Positions 37,152 through 44,398 of a stretch of 53,542 nucleotides of DNA are shown piece by piece. The first letter of the stretch is position 1; the number at the start of each line of letters is the position of its first letter. The stretch spans positions 1 to 53,542 of the IMG/VR virus record IMGVR_UViG_3300010354_000121, one strand, 5' to 3'. The stretch comes from a virus. A model generated the notes under the pieces. The model did not search any database, was not told the origin of the DNA, and saw only the letters and a list, made by a program, of their open reading frames with translations. Position numbers and translations under genes: made by a program.

Positions 37152-37940
37152 TTAATTATCAGGATACTTCTTCCTACATTTATACTTTCTATGATGACTC
37201 CTTTCACCAGCGGCCACCAAATACATTTTAGAGCGGTCTAAACCACGCTCTTTACAAAAATCGGAAAGATTGACCACTTCTAACTCTTCACCTTCAGGTG
37301 TTATAACAATCCATTCTTTTTGTTTGGCCTCAATGTTTTTCTTAAGAGCATCTTCTTGTAAGGCGGCAGCACGAAGTTTTGCTTTAGATTCTTCAGTGTG
37401 CTGACGACCTCTTGATTTGTCACCAATCTTCTTTCTATGTTCTTCTCTCTTGGGAACCCCTTTATGTGTTTTACTTATTTTTTCTCTGGCCTCTTTGGTG
37501 TGCGTTTTCCCTTTATGTTTTTCTGACATAAGTTTCTTTGACTCTTCACTATGAGTCCTACCATAAAAAGGATTCATTTCACCGTACTTTGGAGCGGGTT
37601 TATTTGCAAGATAAAAATTAAATAAAATACCACTCTCCTCATAACCAATTCTACCGTATTTTCTAATTTCTAGCTCCTCCAAATCGTAAGCATATTTTTC
37701 TGTCATATTTTCTTGAATTTTAAAAATCACAGGCTCAATGCCTTTGACCCTAAGTTTTAAAATATGACCGGTTAATCTTTTATTTCTAGTAGTCTTCATA
37801 GTATCAGACAAATGCTGATAGCATCTACGGTTTTTACCTTTGCCAACATAAAAAGGGATCCCAGTCATGGGGTTGATCAAGTGATAGACATAATAGACAG
37901 GATCAAGAGAGTAATCGGAATCAGAAACCAGCTCAAACAT
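37152..37940 (-). CDS. GIY-YIG homing endonuclease with NUMOD3 repeats
   Basis: The 262-residue protein has an N-terminal GIY-YIG nuclease domain (YYVYHLINPMTGIPFYVGKG, then RRCYQHL and EELEIRKYG), three NUMOD3-type DNA-binding repeats (GRTHSEESKKLMSE, GKTHTKEAREKISK, GRQHTEESKAKLR, residues ~130-190) and a C-terminal NUMOD1-like part (EVVNLSDFCKERGLDRSKMY). It resembles the Seg-type free-standing endonucleases of T4-like phages and would drive its own spread into gp23-gp3 junctions lacking it. It has a perfect-consensus early promoter of its own at 37964-37992. Orientation is opposite to the flanking virion genes. Confidence 0.9.
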   Translation of the reverse strand: MFELVSDSDYSLDPVYYVYHLINPMTGIPFYVGKGKNRRCYQHLSDTMKTTRNKRLTGHILKLRVKGIEPVIFKIQENMTEKYAYDLEELEIRKYGRIGYEESGILFNFYLANKPAPKYGEMNPFYGRTHSEESKKLMSEKHKGKTHTKEAREKISKTHKGVPKREEHRKKIGDKSRGRQHTEESKAKLRAAALQEDALKKNIEAKQKEWIVITPEGEELEVVNLSDFCKERGLDRSKMYLVAAGERSHHRKYKCRKKYPDN

Positions 37941-37963
37941 TTTTTATCGACTCAATTTCGGAA

Positions 37964-37992
37964 ATTATACTATATATCCCCGAATTTGTCAA
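37964..37992 (-). promoter_or_regulatory. Consensus early promoter for the GIY-YIG gene
   Basis: On the minus strand TTGACA (37992-37987), 17-nt spacer, TATAAT (37969-37964): a perfect sigma-70 promoter. The -35 box lies in the last codons of the upstream endonuclease gene; the start site falls ~17 nt before the ATG at 37940. Confidence 0.85.
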
Positions 37993-39472
37993 CCCCAAAC
38001 CCATAAGTAAGACTTCCACAATCCCATATTTTCTCATAACCCATCTCACGCGCCTTCTCATACTCGGTGCAATCATAAGCCCCAATAAACTTCTTCTGAA
38101 ACCTCATGCGGTTATAACGCCTTAAACAACTACTGTCCACATAAAAATAAGAAGGCCCATTAAACCTGATTAATTCAAACCCATTTTTTTCATAAACACC
38201 ACCGCACGATATGCGTCTATCCGCATAACTAACAATAGAACCACCATAAAAACCAATAAAATACTTTAACAACTTACTAAAGCCACCAACAACAGTATAA
38301 CCACCCAGACATGAAAACCTGGATAATTCCCAATCAAAATTCTTATTAAACCTAGAGCCACTAAAGGTCATAACCGCAACCAAAGTATCCTCATAAAAAA
38401 GACCTAGTTTTACCTTACTTTTGTCTTCTCCTTGAATATGATTTTGATTTAAAAAAGAATTCTTCTCAGAAACCCCAATCTCTTTAATTAAACATTTTCT
38501 TCCATAAATCCTCTCATTTAGACCTAATTTACTCTTTATGATGTTCTTAACAATATCTTCTTTAAACTTCCACTCATCACTAAAAAATTGAAGTAATTGA
38601 ATACCTTGCTTTTCACATTCAATAGTTTTTTGTAAGTGATAATTTCTTCCTTTAATAAGTCCCTCTTTTTCTTCCCATGGTCTATAAAGATGTGAATAGA
38701 GCCCATTATACTCAATGGCAATCTTTTTATCAGGTATAAAAATATCCAATTCCTTACCATTAAGAATAAACCTATTTGACTGCTGGATCTCGCCTTTATA
38801 AACCTCACTCAACCAATTGTAGAGGTTGTTTTCCTCTTTAGAGATCTTTTTGATTTTTCTCTCATAAAAATTACTAGGTCTCGCCTGGATCTTATGGACA
38901 ACCATCCACCTAGATACAGTTCCTTTTGTTGTATTAAGATTTTCGGCTATTTGTTCGGTGGTTAGTCCCGATTCATAAAGACCTGATAATTCTTCTCTCG
39001 ATTGAAGGATTTTATTTGCATTGACGTTTCTTTGCCGTGCATCAAACAGATCAATAAGACCGAATTCTTTTAATTTGTTTCTGATTGAAACCTCTCCAAT
39101 TTTTAGGTCTTTTGCAATCTGTTCTACTGATTTTTGAAGAACAATTCTCTGGTGGTATAAGTCTTCTTTGGTGATACTAGGAGTTTTGTTTTTTAAGGAA
39201 TGATTGTTATTATAAAATTTCCTAAATCCTTGTTCTGGATTCGTTTGGTTAAGAGCGGCTGGTAAACCGCAACCGCACTTGCAAAGAGGTGGAGCGTTTA
39301 TATCATTTAAGAGAACGTAGACTCTGTGCTTGTTTCTTACTTTAGTATAGTGTTCGTCTAAAAAGGAAGTTTGATCTTCTAAGGTACTAATAAAATCCTG
39401 ATTTCTACAAAGCCGTATAAATAGATTAGAATCACTCCAGGAATCTTTTAGGAGTTGTTTAAATTTATTCAT
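37970..39472 (-). CDS. Large homing endonuclease with Vsr/EDxHD-like nuclease domain
   Basis: The 500-residue protein has a basic N-terminal part with a CKCGCGLP cysteine cluster (residues ~84-91), two helix-turn-helix-like stretches (SVEQIAKDLKIGEVSIRNKL and TTEQIAENLNTTKGTVSRWM, residues ~115-195) and a Vsr-like nuclease core (LDIFIPDKKIAIEYNGLYSH, then YHLQKTIECEKQGIQLLQFF, ~240-300), which fits the EDxHD homing endonuclease type. The rest (residues ~330-490) is a domain with GLFYEDTLVAVMTFSGSRF often found with this nuclease. The start has a TATAAT box 4 nt upstream on the minus strand and no ribosome site, so the message may be leaderless. It starts 10 nt from gp3 on the other strand. 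Confidence 0.85.
   Translation of the reverse strand: MNKFKQLLKDSWSDSNLFIRLCRNQDFISTLEDQTSFLDEHYTKVRNKHRVYVLLNDINAPPLCKCGCGLPAALNQTNPEQGFRKFYNNNHSLKNKTPSITKEDLYHQRIVLQKSVEQIAKDLKIGEVSIRNKLKEFGLIDLFDARQRNVNANKILQSREELSGLYESGLTTEQIAENLNTTKGTVSRWMVVHKIQARPSNFYERKIKKISKEENNLYNWLSEVYKGEIQQSNRFILNGKELDIFIPDKKIAIEYNGLYSHLYRPWEEKEGLIKGRNYHLQKTIECEKQGIQLLQFFSDEWKFKEDIVKNIIKSKLGLNERIYGRKCLIKEIGVSEKNSFLNQNHIQGEDKSKVKLGLFYEDTLVAVMTFSGSRFNKNFDWELSRFSCLGGYTVVGGFSKLLKYFIGFYGGSIVSYADRRISCGGVYEKNGFELIRFNGPSYFYVDSSCLRRYNRMRFQKKFIGAYDCTEYEKAREMGYEKIWDCGSLTYGFGVDKFGDI
39416..39423 (+). promoter_or_regulatory. Late promoter (TATAAATA) for gp3, inside the endonuclease gene
   Basis: CCGTATAAATAGATTAG on the plus strand lies within the first codons of the minus-strand endonuclease gene, 59 nt before the gp3 ATG. 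It is the only late promoter candidate between gp23 and gp3, since the two divergent genes are 10 nt apart. Confidence 0.6.
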
Positions 39473-39482
39473 GTGAATTATA

Positions 39483-40025
39483 ATGGTAAATCTTCCTTAT
39501 GCTCAACCTGGACGGAACCAGGTAGAAAACAGAAACTTCCTCCAACCAACCCAGTTTTTGTTTACCCTGAATAAGGCACCCAAGGTCTCGTTTTATTCTA
39601 ACACATCAAACATCCCATCGATGACCTTGGGTCTGGCCGATTATCCGACTCCTTATAAAGACCTTTATGAACCAGGAGACAAAATAACATTTGAGGATTT
39701 TAACCTTAAGTTTTTGGTTGACGAGAATCTTGAGAACTATTTAGAGATCTATAAATGGATCAAGGGTCTTGGCTACCCAGAAAGTCTAGACCAAATTTAT
39801 GATTTAAGAAGAAGCGAAGGAGGTCTTTATTCTGACGGAACCCTTCAGGTCCTAAACAGTAATCAACGTCCAAACTTTATGGTTAAATACTACGATCTGT
39901 TTCCTTATGGTCTGACAACCTTATTGTTTGACTCGACTCTTACGGATTCAGATCCATTTACTGCAGAAGTAAAATTTAAATACACTTATTTTGAAATTGT
40001 AGATCCGACAGGAAACCCTTTATGA
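39483..40025 (+). CDS. 3: Tail completion protein gp3
   Basis: The 180-residue product (MVNLPYAQPGRNQVENRNFL; KVSFYSNTSNIPSMTLGLADYP; FNLKFLVDENLENYLEIYKWI; SDGTLQVLNSN; FTAEVKFKYTYFEIVDPTGNPL) matches the cyanophage protein placed between gp23 and uvsY and annotated gp3. T4 gp3 terminates the tail tube and stabilises the sheath. The fold looks tube-like, related to gp19. It overlaps uvsY by ATGA. Confidence 0.82.
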   Translation: MVNLPYAQPGRNQVENRNFLQPTQFLFTLNKAPKVSFYSNTSNIPSMTLGLADYPTPYKDLYEPGDKITFEDFNLKFLVDENLENYLEIYKWIKGLGYPESLDQIYDLRRSEGGLYSDGTLQVLNSNQRPNFMVKYYDLFPYGLTTLLFDSTLTDSDPFTAEVKFKYTYFEIVDPTGNPL

Positions 40026-40447
40026 AACTAAACGAAATTGAGGCCATGTGGAAAGAGGATTCAGAAATGGATCCAGATAATCTACATGAAGAGGCCCTTA
40101 GAATTCCTATGCTTCACAGCAAATACCATGAAATCCAAAATAGATTTTATGAGCTAAAAAAGGAATTTGAGACCAAGTATAATAATCTATATACCGAGAA
40201 GACTCTTTATTATTTGGGGAAGGCCGATCCGGCAGTATATGATGAAAAACCATTTCCTCATAAAGTACTAAAAAACGACATTCCACTTTACCTAAATTCA
40301 GACGAAGAACTAGTAAAACTAAAAACTAGGGTTGATTATTGTTCTCATGTTATGGGGTATCTCACTGATATCCTGAAGATGATTCACAATCGATCATTCC
40401 AAATCCGAGATAGCATCGAATGGAGTAAATTTATCGCAGGTCAGTAA
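40022..40447 (+). CDS. uvsY: Recombination mediator UvsY
   Basis: The 141-residue protein (MKLNEIEAMWKEDSEMDPDN; IPMLHSKYHEIQNRFYELKK; LYTEKTLYYLGKADP; HVMGYLTDILKMIHNRSFQI; SIEWSKFIAGQ) is a clear UvsY. It loads the UvsX recombinase onto gp32-coated single-stranded DNA. It overlaps gp3 (ATGA) and uvsW (TAATG), so the three are translated as one unit. Confidence 0.93.
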   Translation: MKLNEIEAMWKEDSEMDPDNLHEEALRIPMLHSKYHEIQNRFYELKKEFETKYNNLYTEKTLYYLGKADPAVYDEKPFPHKVLKNDIPLYLNSDEELVKLKTRVDYCSHVMGYLTDILKMIHNRSFQIRDSIEWSKFIAGQ

Positions 40448-41913
40448 TGTCTGATGTAATCATTGAAAAAAAGAACGAAGTATTTGTTAAACTAGTTTGT
40501 GAGCCACATGTTCTTTATGAGCTGGCTCCTCACTTTACCTTTGAGGTTCCAGGGGCCAAATTTTCACCGGCCTATAAAAGAGGTGGCTGGAATGGACAAA
40601 TATGCTTACTATCAAAAACAACCGGAGAAATTTATGCAGGATTGCTTGATAAGGTAATCGCCAAAATAAAGGCCTACGGGTATTCTTACGAGTTCAGAAA
40701 TAGCAAGTATTACGGGTGTCCTTTTGAGATTAATGAAGAAATAACCAAAGAAGGTGTTTCTGGTTTTGTCAAGGCCATTGGTAAAAAAAGTGGTCTTGAT
40801 CCTTATGACTACCAGATTGATACTGTTTATGAATGCCTAAGATACAATAGAAAAACTGTATTATCGGCTACTTCCTCTGGTAAGTCTTTTATGATTTACT
40901 GTATCTCAAAATATTACCTGATGAAGGGGTTAAGGATCCTTTGCGTTTTTCCGACTACTGGTCTGATTCATCAAATGTACAAGGACTGGGCGGATTATGG
41001 ATACGACTCAGAAGAGAATATTCATATGATTTATTCTGGTCAAAATCATAAAACCGACATGCCGGTTACTTTTTCAACCTGGCAAAGTATAAGCGATAAC
41101 CCAAAGTCTTTTTATGATAATTATGACGTTATTATGGTTGATGAATGCCATGGAGTAAAATCCAAGAGTCTGATCAACATTATGAAAAATGCCCATAATG
41201 TAAAATATCGTTTTGGCTTTACTGGAACCCTGACAAATAATGACGACGGAAAGGCCGTTAACGAGCTTACGATTACAGGGCTTTTTGGTCAATCATATAA
41301 GGCAATTAATACCAAAGAACTTATCGAAAAAGGAAGAGCCGCAAAACTTGATATTAAATGTTTGGTGTTAAAACATAAAGAACAAAGATTTGAAACTTAT
41401 GAAGACGAAGTTCAGTACTTAATTTCTAATGAGAATAGAAATAATTACTTACGAAATCTTGCATTAAGTCTAAAAGGAAATACTCTCTTGATTTTTTCAA
41501 GAGTAGAAACTCACGGACAAGTTCTTTACGATTTGATTAATGAAAAATCGGCTGGTGGTAGAAAAGTCTTCTTTGTTCATGGTGGTGTTGTTGCCAAAGA
41601 AAGAGAGGAAGTCCGTGGAATTGTTGAAAGAGAAAACAATGCAATTATATGCGCTTCTTATGGAGTTTTTAGTACGGGAATTTCGATTAAAAACCTGAAT
41701 AACATTATCTTCGGTTTTCCAAGTAAAGGAAAAATCAGGGTTCTTCAAACAATTGGTCGAGGACTCAGAAAATCCAAAACAAAGGATAAGTGTGTTTTAT
41801 ATGATATTGCTGATGATTGTGGAAAGAATTATACCTTAAACCACTTTATAGAAAGAGTTAAACTTTATAATGAAGAAGAGTTTGAGTACGATATTTATAA
41901 AATAGATTTATAG
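40447..41913 (+). CDS. uvsW: UvsW helicase
   Basis: This 488-residue superfamily 2 helicase has an N-terminal substrate-binding domain, Walker A ATSSGKS (141-147), DECH box (VDECHG), FGFTGTL motif III and motif VI LQTIGRGLRKS near residue 440. UvsW unwinds branched recombination intermediates and R-loops and shifts the phage from origin- to recombination-dependent replication. The stop lies 2 nt past the stop of a convergent small gene. Confidence 0.95.
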   Translation: MSDVIIEKKNEVFVKLVCEPHVLYELAPHFTFEVPGAKFSPAYKRGGWNGQICLLSKTTGEIYAGLLDKVIAKIKAYGYSYEFRNSKYYGCPFEINEEITKEGVSGFVKAIGKKSGLDPYDYQIDTVYECLRYNRKTVLSATSSGKSFMIYCISKYYLMKGLRILCVFPTTGLIHQMYKDWADYGYDSEENIHMIYSGQNHKTDMPVTFSTWQSISDNPKSFYDNYDVIMVDECHGVKSKSLINIMKNAHNVKYRFGFTGTLTNNDDGKAVNELTITGLFGQSYKAINTKELIEKGRAAKLDIKCLVLKHKEQRFETYEDEVQYLISNENRNNYLRNLALSLKGNTLLIFSRVETHGQVLYDLINEKSAGGRKVFFVHGGVVAKEREEVRGIVERENNAIICASYGVFSTGISIKNLNNIIFGFPSKGKIRVLQTIGRGLRKSKTKDKCVLYDIADDCGKNYTLNHFIERVKLYNEEEFEYDIYKIDL

Positions 41914-42060
41914 TCTTTGAGATTCTAACCCGGTTACTTGAACTCCTCTATCAATCATATTTTTCATTGCGGCCTGGGCCGTTCCTAGGGTGAAATAAAC
42001 AGCGAACATTTGTTTGTCCATGTATTTGTACCCAACCTTATAAAATTCAAAGTGGTCCAT
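41908..42060 (-). CDS. 50-aa hypothetical protein, last gene of the minus-strand cluster
   Basis: The ORF reads MDHFEFYKVGYKYMDKQMFA ... IDRGVQVTGLESQRL. Its ATG lies 14 nt inside the preceding gene, behind an AGGGA ribosome site, and its stop converges with that of uvsW (6-nt overlap of the two ORFs). No family is recognised; the sequence looks like a small alpha/beta fold. Confidence 0.6.
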   Translation of the reverse strand: MDHFEFYKVGYKYMDKQMFAVYFTLGTAQAAMKNMIDRGVQVTGLESQRL

Positions 42061-42331
42061 TCCCTGTCTTTTTGAGAATGTAAATTAAACTGTCCAATGC
42101 TTGAATTGTATCATAAATTGAATGTCCGGTAAAATTTGTATCCCCAGGGAACAATTTAGCCTCTTCTAAAAGACCGGCCTTTACAGCCTCATATTTTTGT
42201 ATTAAGGAGTCAATAAAGGCCTCTGGGTCTTCACATTCTAAGGAAACCTCTTGATAGGGCTCTTTATGGAACTCAGGGATTTTTATGTTGTAGGTCGATC
42301 CATCTGCTCTATGGACTGTTATGTTCGTCAT
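42047..42331 (-). CDS. 94-aa hypothetical acidic protein
   Basis: MTNITVHRADGSTYNIKIPE start, then ECEDPEAFIDSLIQKYEAVK and a helical C-terminus (YDTIQALDSLIYILKKTG). Acidic, no membrane segment, no family recognised. Its ATG shares one base with the stop of the 33-aa gene upstream (TAATG), and its end overlaps the next gene by 14 nt, so it is embedded in a tightly coupled cluster. Confidence 0.65.
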   Translation of the reverse strand: MTNITVHRADGSTYNIKIPEFHKEPYQEVSLECEDPEAFIDSLIQKYEAVKAGLLEEAKLFPGDTNFTGHSIYDTIQALDSLIYILKKTGNGPL

Positions 42332-42432
42332 TAGAGTGGAGGGATATTAAGAACTAGAACTACTTGCCAACAGAAAATAAGTGTGTTAAAAGAATTTAAA
42401 ATATTAATGGTAGAAAGAGAAATATTTTTCAT
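42331..42432 (-). CDS. 33-aa hydrophobic peptide gene
   Basis: The ORF reads MKNISLSTINILNSFNTLIF then CWQVVLVLNIPPL. It starts at an ATGA overlap with the gene before it and ends at a TAATG overlap with the gene after it, filling the gap exactly. The hydrophobic run (residues ~17-31) could span a membrane. The double overlap supports it as a real gene; no function is known. Confidence 0.55.
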   Translation of the reverse strand: MKNISLSTINILNSFNTLIFCWQVVLVLNIPPL

Positions 42433-42719
42433 GGTGTTTTTGGTGGTGGTTCAGGATTTCCTTGTTGTTTTATAGGTTGATAGCCGCCATTAAAATACTG
42501 GCCTTTAGGGATAATTTCTGGTTTAGGGGTTAATGGCCCATCTCTATTATGATTTCTTTGTACGGGGCTTTCATCGAGCCTTAACAATTTCTTAAGTTTT
42601 AGTGGAGGTGGACCTTTTGGCCGATTATAGTTTCCATAAGACCTTCTCTTTGGCGAAGAATTTTGACCTATTATGATTCCTATACCAATAAAAACGGCGC
42701 AGATAAAAATTAATTCCAT
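42429..42719 (-). CDS. 96-aa membrane-anchored proline-rich protein
   Basis: Residues 3-19 (LIFICAVFIGIGIIIGQ) are an N-terminal membrane anchor with a short outside end; the remainder is basic and proline-rich (RPKGPPPLKLKKLL, then PEPPPKTP at the end). No family recognised. It begins at the base next to the upstream stop and overlaps the next ORF by ATGA. Confidence 0.65.
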   Translation of the reverse strand: MELIFICAVFIGIGIIIGQNSSPKRRSYGNYNRPKGPPPLKLKKLLRLDESPVQRNHNRDGPLTPKPEIIPKGQYFNGGYQPIKQQGNPEPPPKTP

Positions 42720-43022
42720 TTACACTTCAGAGTCTTCCAGATCCTCAGATTCTTCTACCTCATCTGGTTCTTCCACTTCTTCAGGATCCTCAGAACCAAC
42801 ACTCATTACGGAGGTATCAGGGGCATTATTGTAGAAATTACAATTAGAAACATTGGCCACTGGACCAGAGACACTGGCCAAATCACAAATGGCCGAAATA
42901 GCCCTGGCGTTTTCTACTACTGCATTGGCTAGTGCAACTATGGCCTGGGATTCCTCATAAGAAATCCGAGTGGACTTATCGACATGGTTGCTTACATGAA
43001 AAAGGCTTTTAAGATTAGACAT
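42720..43022 (-). CDS. 100-aa hypothetical protein with acidic tail, first gene of the minus-strand cluster
   Basis: The N-terminal 60 residues are helical (YEESQAIVALANAVVENARA) and the last 30 are almost all Glu/Asp/Val/Pro. No family recognised. It has a good early promoter (43047-43075) and heads five coupled genes running toward uvsW. No clear ribosome site precedes the ATG. Confidence 0.65.
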   Translation of the reverse strand: MSNLKSLFHVSNHVDKSTRISYEESQAIVALANAVVENARAISAICDLASVSGPVANVSNCNFYNNAPDTSVMSVGSEDPEEVEEPDEVEESEDLEDSEV

Positions 43023-43046
43023 TATAAAAATTTATTGGACTTGCGT

Positions 43047-43075
43047 ATAATACACTTTTTATTTGAATTTGTCAA
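43047..43075 (-). promoter_or_regulatory. Early promoter for the minus-strand small-gene cluster
   Basis: Minus strand TTGACA (43075-43070), 17-nt spacer, TATTAT (43052-43047). The start site would be ~20 nt before the ATG at 43022. Confidence 0.75.
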
Positions 43076-43169
43076 CTACCCTTGTGCCAATTTCTTGATT
43101 GTCATATACCCACTTGACTTTTTCAGGAATGGGTCTAGGATCGGTTTGTCGGTTTGATGGATATGTTCT

Positions 43170-43288
43170 AGTATTAATTAATACTTAATAATTATCAGAT
43201 AATTCTAGTGTCTGCTTCGCAGATGTTTCCTTCAGAAACATAAAACTAAAACTTGTTTAATCCGAAGGATTGTTCTCCGAAGGAGAAC
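43170..43288. repeat. Cluster of six short palindromes
   Basis: In order: AGTATTAATTAATACT (43170-43185), AATTATC-A-GATAATT (43190-43204), TCTGC-TTC-GCAGA (43211-43223), ATGTTTC-CTTCA-GAAACAT (43223-43241), AATCC-GAA-GGATT (43259-43271) and GTTCTCC-GAA-GGAGAAC (43272-43288). The last two lie within the final codons of the minus-strand gene; the rest follow its stop. Three share a GAA/TTC triloop. Confidence 0.8.
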
Positions 43289-43661
43289 TATTCAATAACT
43301 GTTCTAGTTTATTTCTCATAATATTCACATTAGAAACATATCCTTGTTTTTTACTTAATTTTTCTTCATAAGGATCTACATAACCAATCATATTCTTTTT
43401 AGCTATAAACTTTAGATGGTAATTAATAATATCTTTGTCCTTACATTCACTTAAGGTGATAATATTATTTCGATTAACAATAAACATGTCATCATCAGCT
43501 GTCTTTAACCAAGGTTCGATTTTATAACCATAATCACCATTCATTGTCTTAATATCGGTAATAATAACCGGTTCATAAAGCATCAAGAAATCTTTTTCTG
43601 GTAGGACAATAGCGAAAATCTCCTCTCCAGTCGTTAGCTTGATTGTAGCAGGAAAATCCAT
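43257..43661 (-). CDS. Small beta-rich protein, possibly Sm-like
   Basis: I chose the ATG at 43661 (MDFPATIKLTTGEEIFAIVL) rather than the upstream TTG at 43703, because homologues I recall start near this motif; the 134-residue product then contains LMLYEPVIITDIKT, YGYKIEPWLKTADDDMFIV and NIITLSE. The GEE...I.P..I..I pattern resembles Sm/LSm-like small beta barrels found in T4-like cyanophages, but this is an inference. The protein at 52794 has a comparable PWL...T...F...ILTI.EP pattern. Its 3' end is built from two palindromes. Confidence 0.65.
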   Translation of the reverse strand: MDFPATIKLTTGEEIFAIVLPEKDFLMLYEPVIITDIKTMNGDYGYKIEPWLKTADDDMFIVNRNNIITLSECKDKDIINYHLKFIAKKNMIGYVDPYEEKLSKKQGYVSNVNIMRNKLEQLLNSSPSENNPSD

Positions 43662-43696
43662 TGGTGTCAAGTCTTCGTTACCCTTATTTAGGGGGC

Positions 43697-43725
43697 TTGA
43701 CAAAATCTGGTTTTGGCGCTACAAT
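43697..43725 (+). promoter_or_regulatory. Early promoter of gp55
   Basis: TTGACA (43697-43702), 17-nt spacer, TACAAT (43720-43725). A CTAAATA late motif follows at once (43730). Thus the late sigma gene can be read by host and by phage-modified polymerase. Confidence 0.75.
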
Positions 43726-43729
43726 TTCA

Positions 43730-43736
43730 CTAAATA
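43730..43736 (+). promoter_or_regulatory. Late promoter (CTAAATA) of gp55
   Basis: CACTAAATACC lies 16 nt before the gp55 ATG and 5 nt after the early -10 box, which would let gp55 feed its own late synthesis. Confidence 0.5.
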
Positions 43737-43751
43737 CCAATTAAAGGAAAA

Positions 43752-44249
43752 ATGATTACAACAGCAGTAATGTCAAAGAAAAGACGCCCATCGCATTACG
43801 TCAACAATAAAGAGTTCTTAGATGCGCTAGTTCAGTATAAATTAGACTGTAAAAAGGCAGCCGAGAATAATGAAAAGAGACCACAAATTCCAAGGTACAT
43901 AGGAGAATGTTTTCTTGATATTGCAACAAGATTTGGTTATCAGGGAAATTATGCAAATTATTCCTTTAAAGAAGACCTGATTTCTGATGCAGTCGAAAAT
44001 ATGTCTAGGTACATCCTAAACTTTGATCCAGAAAAATCAACCAATCCTTTTGCCTACTTCACACAGATCACTTATTATGCTTACTTGAGGCGGATTAAAA
44101 TCGAGAAGAAAGAATCCGAAAAGAAATCAATGATTATTGAGAGACTGAATTTTAGTGAAGTCATGTTTGATGATGGGGAATGCACTGATAATTATTCTGA
44201 TTATTCTTCTATTCGTGATAATGTTTACTTAAGGAATCGAATTCAATGA
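43752..44249 (+). CDS. 55: Late transcription sigma factor gp55
   Basis: The 165-residue protein (KKRRPSHYVNNKEFLDALVQ; IPRYIGECFLDIATRFGY; DLISDAVENMSRYILNFDPE; NPFAYFTQITYYAYLRRIK) is a clear gp55. It is a small sigma-70 family relative that recognises the late -10 element, here CTAAATA/TATAAATA. AAAGGA precedes the ATG at 43752; a second in-frame ATG at 43770 is less well placed. The end overlaps a 50-aa ORF by ATGA. Confidence 0.95.
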   Translation: MITTAVMSKKRRPSHYVNNKEFLDALVQYKLDCKKAAENNEKRPQIPRYIGECFLDIATRFGYQGNYANYSFKEDLISDAVENMSRYILNFDPEKSTNPFAYFTQITYYAYLRRIKIEKKESEKKSMIIERLNFSEVMFDDGECTDNYSDYSSIRDNVYLRNRIQ

Positions 44250-44398
44250 ACTTACAAAGTGAAAAAAGACAAATTAAGATAAGAGAAGACAAAAGGAAAG
44301 TGATGATCGAAAAGCTGTTTACAAAATTAGAATCTTCTGAGGACAGGGCGCTTTTATTGCTCTTGGTTCAGTCTTATAAGGACGAGATCGATGGCTAA
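44246..44398 (+). CDS. 50-aa basic helical protein between gp55 and gp47
   Basis: The ORF reads MNLQSEKRQIKIREDKRKVM ... SSEDRALLLLLVQSYKDEIDG. It overlaps gp55 by ATGA and gp47 by 8 nt, so it is fully coupled on both sides, which supports it as a real gene. It looks like one long amphipathic helix. No family recognised. Confidence 0.65.
   Translation: MNLQSEKRQIKIREDKRKVMIEKLFTKLESSEDRALLLLLVQSYKDEIDG

Noticed and set aside
43662-43703. TTG start for the Sm-like gene
   Set aside because: The added 14 residues overlap the gp55 promoter and are not expected in the family; the ATG at 43661 was preferred, though not proven.
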